DNA of 53,857 nucleotides, taken from assembly GCA_003141455.1 (NCBI GenBank), contig PLMA01000034.1, positions 842 to 54,698 on the forward strand, in the 5' to 3' direction. The notes under the pieces were generated by a model. That model made no database searches and was not told where the DNA came from. It saw only the letters and a program-made list of their open reading frames with translations. The position numbers and the translations under genes are program-made. Each line of letters opens with the position of its first letter. Positions within the stretch are counted from its first letter, which is position 1. This stretch comes from Chloroflexota bacterium (GTDB lineage: Bacteria > Chloroflexota > Limnocylindria > Limnocylindrales > CSP1-4). Shown in pieces: positions 49,516 to 53,857 of the stretch.

Positions 49516-51920
49516 ACCACGACGATGAGCTGGATCGCGATCTCGACCTCGAGAGCCGGTTGCACCGAATCTCGCAGGATCCGGAGCCTCAGGTCTCCGG
49601 CCGTGTCTCCCGATACGTCCAGAGCGTGGCGTCGGGTGCGGAGGACAGCTATGGGCCGGCGCGGTCGAAGCTGCGGCCGCTGGCAGGGCCTCGACTCCTG
49701 CGAATGCCGAGGCTGGTCGCCGTCACCGGGCTCGCCGCCGCGCTGGTCCTGGCCATCGCCGGGACACTGCTGGTAACGACACTACGGTCGAATGGGCCGG
49801 CCGCCACCCCCCGGTATTCGGACTTGTGGTCGACCCTCGAGTGGCACGACATCACCTCTACGGCCTTCCCCGCGTCCAGCCAGCCGGGGAGCGAAGGGAT
49901 TAGCTCCAACGAATCAGTGATCGCCTGGAAAGGCGGTCTGATTGCCAATCTCCAAGGGAACCTGTGGTCCTCGATTGACGGGCAAACATGGCGGCAGCAA
50001 GGAAACGTGCCGGAGGTTCTCAATCTGCTCGCAACGAAGGATTGGCTGCTGGGGATAGGCCTGACCCGTGTCCCATGCAGTGGGAGTTCTCCGGGGATTT
50101 GTCAAGACGCGGGCGCCATCTGGTACTCGGCCGATGGCGTCGCTTGGAAGGAAGCTCAGGTCCCGTTCTCCGGGGACCTTGTCGTGGGCTATGCGGCCAA
50201 CAACACCGGTGCGGTCGTGCTGGCGAGTCCGTACGCGGACAACGGCTACCCTGGGTCGAGCCCCGCAACGCCGTACGCCTCGTCCGACGGCGCGACCTGG
50301 GTCAAGGCTTCAATGCCTCCAGAAATGGCCAGAGCAACGTCGATGACCCTGGCCTCGACTCGCGCCGGCTTCGTGGCCTCAGGCTTCGTTGAGGATCCCG
50401 CCGGCACCGTTCAGATTGCTGGCCAGAATCCGTCCGGCCAATTCACCGTCAATGGCTTCTCGCGCTTGTGGTTCTCGGCCGACGGACTGACCTGGTCGAG
50501 CTACGACCCGGGACCGGAAGCCAGCCAGGGGCTGTTTGGCATGGTCTACCGCGGGAGTGCGGGTGACGCTCTTCCATACGGTTTCCACTCAGCCGATGGG
50601 CTCCACTGGACCAGGGATGAGACGGACCTCTCGCCGAACGCGGGTGGGATGATTCAATTCTCATCCGACGGCACCGAGATCCTGGTGCAGGGCGAAGGCC
50701 CCGTCTTCCTGGTCAGTCTCGGCGACGGCCGGTGGCAGCGCCTGCAGAACGGCGGCGGCATCGGCAGCCTCCCCAGGGCAGGCCAGAGTTGGGTAGTGCC
50801 CGGCGGTGTCATCTATGACGGCGGAGGCCGGGTCTACTACGGCAAGGCCGTGTCGGGAGCGACCGTCACGGAAACGCTGCGTCCTGGACCCACCATTACG
50901 CCTCCGCCGGGCCCCACCCTGAAGCCGCTGCCCAGCGTCTCCCTCGCGCCGGCCTCCGGGTGGTCCGGCCTTGGCGTCCTCCAGAAGCTCCCTGATGGGC
51001 CGTCCGGCGCAGAGTCCGTGGCCGCCTGGGCTCACGGGTACGTGGCGGTTCGAAACGCGCCCGCCGGAGGGAAGATCACGGCCTGGACCTCCCCGGACGG
51101 GCGGACCTGGACGGTCGTGCCGGCCGCGACGTTCACCGGCAGCTCGGCGGTTGTAGCCGCCGCCGGCGATTCGGTCGTTTTTGCGTCGTGGAACGACGGC
51201 AATGGTGTCTGGGTCTCGGCCGACGGCACCAACTGGACGCCGAGTCCGATGGGCAACCCGCCCATCGGCGATCGGCCGATGGTTGGTGACGGGCGGGGGA
51301 TGGTTGCCGTCATGGATGATCCCGAGTACCAGCTCGTCTACAGCGGGAACGGGTCGGACACGTGGTACACGTCCACACTCCCCGGAGCCTCGGCGGACAA
51401 CGTCCAGTCGGTCGCCCTCTCGGGCGACAGGTTCGTGGCGGTCGGCAAGATGCCCGGCCCAGATTCGGGCACGTGGGCACCCACGGCCTGGTGGTCGAAG
51501 GACGCGTCTACGTGGACCCAGTCGATCGTGCCGGACGCGGTCGGTCAAGGGTTCGTCTCGATCGCGGCGGGTCGCAACGGCTTCGTGGCGACCAGCAAGT
51601 CCGTCGACGGAGGCGGGACGGCGACGCTGTGGAGCTCGCCCGACGGCGCGACGTGGGGCAAGCTGGGCTCCAGCAGTTCGCTGGGCCCGGATGCCATCCT
51701 CGCGGGTGACGGGACGCACATAGTGGGCTGCGACGTCCTCGCCGGCGCGCTTTCGTGCTGGTCGTCGCTGGACGGTGAAGCCTGGACGTCATTGCCGCTC
51801 CAGGGTGACACGAGCGAGCTGGCAGCGGCCAGGACCAGCCTGCGCGTCTTCCCGCTTCGGGAAGGTGTCCTGTTCGTCACGGCTGACGGAGTCTGGTTCG
51901 GTCAGGCATCTGCGCAATAG
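49512..51920 (+). CDS. Single-pass membrane protein with Asp-box (BNR-like) propeller outer domain (putative ECF anti-sigma/sensor)
   Basis: This 802-residue protein starts with ~65 cytoplasmic residues (LDLESRLHRISQDPEPQVSGR), then one membrane helix (LVAVTGLAAALVLAIAGTLLVTTL). The outer part is built from repeated Ser/Asp/Gly/Trp blades: IWYSADGVAWKE, PYASSDGATWVK, LWFSADGLTWSS, GFHSADGLHWTR, AWTSPDGRTWTV, VWVSADGTNWTP, WWSKDASTWTQ, LWSSPDGATWGK and CWSSLDGEAWTS. These look like Asp-box/BNR beta-propeller repeats, probably two propellers divided by the Pro-rich linker near residue 460. It overlaps the ECF sigma gene by ATGA. Anti-sigma/sensor function is inferred from topology and overlap; no enzyme active site is visible. 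Confidence 0.8.
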   Translation: MNHDDELDRDLDLESRLHRISQDPEPQVSGRVSRYVQSVASGAEDSYGPARSKLRPLAGPRLLRMPRLVAVTGLAAALVLAIAGTLLVTTLRSNGPAATPRYSDLWSTLEWHDITSTAFPASSQPGSEGISSNESVIAWKGGLIANLQGNLWSSIDGQTWRQQGNVPEVLNLLATKDWLLGIGLTRVPCSGSSPGICQDAGAIWYSADGVAWKEAQVPFSGDLVVGYAANNTGAVVLASPYADNGYPGSSPATPYASSDGATWVKASMPPEMARATSMTLASTRAGFVASGFVEDPAGTVQIAGQNPSGQFTVNGFSRLWFSADGLTWSSYDPGPEASQGLFGMVYRGSAGDALPYGFHSADGLHWTRDETDLSPNAGGMIQFSSDGTEILVQGEGPVFLVSLGDGRWQRLQNGGGIGSLPRAGQSWVVPGGVIYDGGGRVYYGKAVSGATVTETLRPGPTITPPPGPTLKPLPSVSLAPASGWSGLGVLQKLPDGPSGAESVAAWAHGYVAVRNAPAGGKITAWTSPDGRTWTVVPAATFTGSSAVVAAAGDSVVFASWNDGNGVWVSADGTNWTPSPMGNPPIGDRPMVGDGRGMVAVMDDPEYQLVYSGNGSDTWYTSTLPGASADNVQSVALSGDRFVAVGKMPGPDSGTWAPTAWWSKDASTWTQSIVPDAVGQGFVSIAAGRNGFVATSKSVDGGGTATLWSSPDGATWGKLGSSSSLGPDAILAGDGTHIVGCDVLAGALSCWSSLDGEAWTSLPLQGDTSELAAARTSLRVFPLREGVLFVTADGVWFGQASAQ

Positions 51921-51982
51921 ACGTGCTCGGGTAGGGGATGCGTCGCCCTGGGCAGGCCGTGCCCCTGTGCTACGATCGCCGC

Positions 51983-52240
51983 CTTCACGGCGTTGACCGA
52001 GAGGAGTAACGCTGCCATCCGGTTAGCAGAGAGCGGGGCCCGCGCCCCCAGTCAGGGCGCGTGGCTGAAAGCCCCGCAGTCGGAGCGGCGCGAACGTAGC
52101 TCGCGAGTCGTGCGGGAGGCGCCCGATAGCGCGCCGAGAGGGCGACGCCACATACCGCGGCCGGGATGACCGGCGCCGGGCGACGCCGAACCAGCAGGTG
52201 GTACCACGACCCGTTCGTCCGCTGGACGAGCGGGCCTTTG
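51983..52240 (+). promoter_or_regulatory. T-box leader of valS
   Basis: The leader between the propeller gene and valS carries T-box hallmarks: AGTA near the 5' end (52004-52007), AGAGAGCGGGG... then GTGGCTGAAAGCCCC typical of stem I, a specifier-like GAACGTAGC in which GTA is a valine codon, and the T-box sequence AGGTGGTACCACGA at 52196-52209. The terminator follows: CCCGTTCGTCC/GGACGAGCGGG with a short TTT. Uncharged tRNA-Val would stabilise the antiterminator and switch on valS. A TACGAT -10-like element lies at 51971-51976. Confidence 0.82.
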
Positions 52241-52256
52241 ATTGACGGAGAGATCG

Positions 52257-53857
52257 ATGGCGGAGACGGCGAAGACGCGGAAGCCGGCGGCGCGCGCGGC
52301 AGGTGCCGGAGGCTCGGCAGGCGGGTCGGCCGGGGATTCCGGGCTGGCCAAGGCCTACCGACCGGCCGAGGTGGAAGGTGCCGTCTACCAGGGCTGGCTC
52401 GATGCCGACGTCTTCAGCCCGGACGGCAAGGGGTCGCGCGCCGACTGGACCAAGCAGCCTTTCGTGATCATCCAGCCGCCGCCGAACGTGACCGGCTCTC
52501 TGCACCTGGGCCATGCCCAGCGCTCCACGGTCGAAGACGTGATGACTCGCCACGCCCGAATGCAGGGTCGGCCGGTTCTCTTCCTGCCAGGCCTGGATCA
52601 TGCCTCGATTGCTGCCCAGTACGTCCTCGACAAGATCCTCGCCAAAGACGGCGAGACCCGCCAGTCGCTCGGGCGCGAGAAGTACCTGGAGCGGATGTGG
52701 CAGTTCGTGCGGACGACGCGCGAGACGATCCTGGGCCAGCAGCGCCGCGTCGGCGCGTCGCTCGACATGAGCCGGCTCCGTTTCACCATGGACGAAGTCT
52801 CGGCACGGGCGGTGCGTGAGGCGTTCCTGCGGCTCTACCGCGAGGGTCTGGCGTACCGGACCGAAGCGCTGATCCACTGGTGCCCGGGCTGCCGGACGAG
52901 CGTCTCCGACCTGGAAGTCATCCCGAAAGAGACCACGGGCAGCCTCTGGACGATGCGCTACCACTTGATCGACGAGGTGTCTGGGTCCGTCGACCCGGAC
53001 GCCTGGATCGCGGTCGCGACCACCCGCCCGGAGACTCTCCTGGGTGATACCGCGGTCGCGGTGAATCCCGATGATCCGCGCTACACCGCGCTGATCGGCC
53101 GCCGGGCCATGATCCCCTTCGTTGACCGGCCGGTGCCGATCATCGCCGACGCGGTGGTCGATCGCGCCTTCGGGACCGGGGCGGTGAAGATCACTCCCGC
53201 CCACGACCAGGACGACTACGAGACCGGCAAGCGCCACGGCCTGGCGATGATCACCGTCCTCGACGACGCGGCTCGGGTCAACGAGAACGGGGCCCAGTTC
53301 GCCGGCCTGGACCGCTATGAGGCGCGCCGCCAGATCGTGGAGGCGCTGCAGGCGCGCGGCGATCTCGAGTCCGTAAAGCCTCACGAGATGCTGATCGGAC
53401 ACTGCCAGCGCTCGGACGACATCGTGGAGCCGCGCCTCAAGACCCAGTGGTTCATCCGCACAGCGCCGCTCGCCGCGGCCGCGCTCGAGGCCACTCGTTC
53501 CGGCCGGACGCAGATCCTGCCCGAGCGCTTCGTCAAGGTGTGGGAACACTGGATGACCGAGATGCGCGACTGGAACGTGAGTCGGCAGCTGTGGTGGGGG
53601 CACCGAATCCCGGCCTGGTATTGCCCTGACGGCCACACGACGGTGTCGGCCGATCCGGCGGGGCCGCTTGCGTGCGAGGTGTGCGCCCGTCCCGCGTCAG
53701 AGCTGCGGCAGGACGAGGACATCTTCGACACCTGGTTCAGTTCGGGCTTGTGGCCCTTCTCGACCCTGGGTTGGCCCGAGAAGACGCCCGACCTGGAGCG
53801 CTTCTACCCGGGCTCGGTCATGGAGACCGCCTACGACATCATCTTCTTCTGGGTCGC
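52257..53857 (+). CDS. valS: Valyl-tRNA synthetase, N-terminal part (3' truncated by window edge)
   Basis: ValS charges tRNA-Val. The frame is open to the window end (533 codons seen). It has a low-complexity Ala/Gly/Ser-rich start, then the class I opening PFVIIQPPPNVTGSLHLGHAQ with the HIGH-type motif HLGHA, GLDHASIAAQYVLDKILAK, the zinc-type WCPGCRTSVSDLEV, the editing (CP1) domain with TTRPETLLGDTAVAVNP and ITPAHDQDDYETGKR, and WWGHRIPAWYCPDGH. The KMSKS loop and anticodon domain lie beyond the window. The ATG is preceded by GGAG and a T-box terminator/antiterminator. Confidence 0.97.
   Translation, partial: MAETAKTRKPAARAAGAGGSAGGSAGDSGLAKAYRPAEVEGAVYQGWLDADVFSPDGKGSRADWTKQPFVIIQPPPNVTGSLHLGHAQRSTVEDVMTRHARMQGRPVLFLPGLDHASIAAQYVLDKILAKDGETRQSLGREKYLERMWQFVRTTRETILGQQRRVGASLDMSRLRFTMDEVSARAVREAFLRLYREGLAYRTEALIHWCPGCRTSVSDLEVIPKETTGSLWTMRYHLIDEVSGSVDPDAWIAVATTRPETLLGDTAVAVNPDDPRYTALIGRRAMIPFVDRPVPIIADAVVDRAFGTGAVKITPAHDQDDYETGKRHGLAMITVLDDAARVNENGAQFAGLDRYEARRQIVEALQARGDLESVKPHEMLIGHCQRSDDIVEPRLKTQWFIRTAPLAAAALEATRSGRTQILPERFVKVWEHWMTEMRDWNVSRQLWWGHRIPAWYCPDGHTTVSADPAGPLACEVCARPASELRQDEDIFDTWFSSGLWPFSTLGWPEKTPDLERFYPGSVMETAYDIIFFWV

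Noticed and set aside
52023-53636. 537-codon open frame antisense to the T-box and valS
   Set aside because: The plus strand shows T-box and valine-tRNA synthetase motifs. The antisense peptide has no recognisable domain.

Overview
The window is a high-GC, gene-dense bacterial chromosome segment. Protein families, GC content and organisation point to a Chloroflexota lineage such as the Limnocylindria/Ellin6529 group, or less likely an actinobacterium. This is inference: no rRNA or marker phylogeny is available here. No phage, insertion sequence, conjugation module or CRISPR array is visible. It reads as core chromosome with several regulatory modules that carry lineage-specific parts.

Layout. 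1-4.8 kb: 3' part of carB, an M50 protease, and an ECF sigma factor overlapping a membrane protein with a SecD-like extracytoplasmic domain. 4.8-7.6 kb: an MFS exporter, a small protein and an ArsR-type regulator; matching GTTAG-N8-CTAAC operators lie before the regulator and before the exporter unit. 7.7-12.6 kb: two M16 peptidases, a degenerate PfkB-like protein and a TPR-rhomboid protease. 12.6-16.9 kb: a glycosyltransferase with a CysRS-tail-like N terminus, a two-component system with a PhoP-like direct repeat before it, and a CoxG-like protein. 16.9-21.1 kb: PEBP lipoprotein, RsgA, and a two-gene ABC exporter whose leader has a promoter, a 33-codon upstream ORF, an intrinsic terminator and a possible antiterminator pairing. 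21.2-28 kb: araA-araD-polyol dehydrogenase-araB and a class II aldolase-like gene. 28-33.5 kb: small enzymes, a 26-residue Lys/Pro-rich microprotein, an amidohydrolase and Mrp. 33.6-38.4 kb: a class III cyclase/ATPase gene split by a frame change, a secreted SGNH hydrolase and two cyclic-nucleotide-binding proteins. 38.5-45.8 kb: cinA, two membrane-linked unknowns, tRNA-Leu(UAG), tig-clpP-clpX. 45.8-53.9 kb: a large FAD/FeS oxidoreductase, a second ECF sigma factor overlapping an Asp-box propeller protein, and a T-box leader before valS, which runs off the end.

Common themes. Both ECF sigma genes overlap, by ATGA, a single-pass membrane protein with a short cytoplasmic N terminus and a large outer domain, which suggests fused anti-sigma sensors. 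Many starts have no Shine-Dalgarno sequence and instead have a TANNNT hexamer 6-9 nt upstream, which suggests frequent leaderless transcription. Two different RNA-based attenuators, the valS T-box and the ABC leader, sit in the same window.
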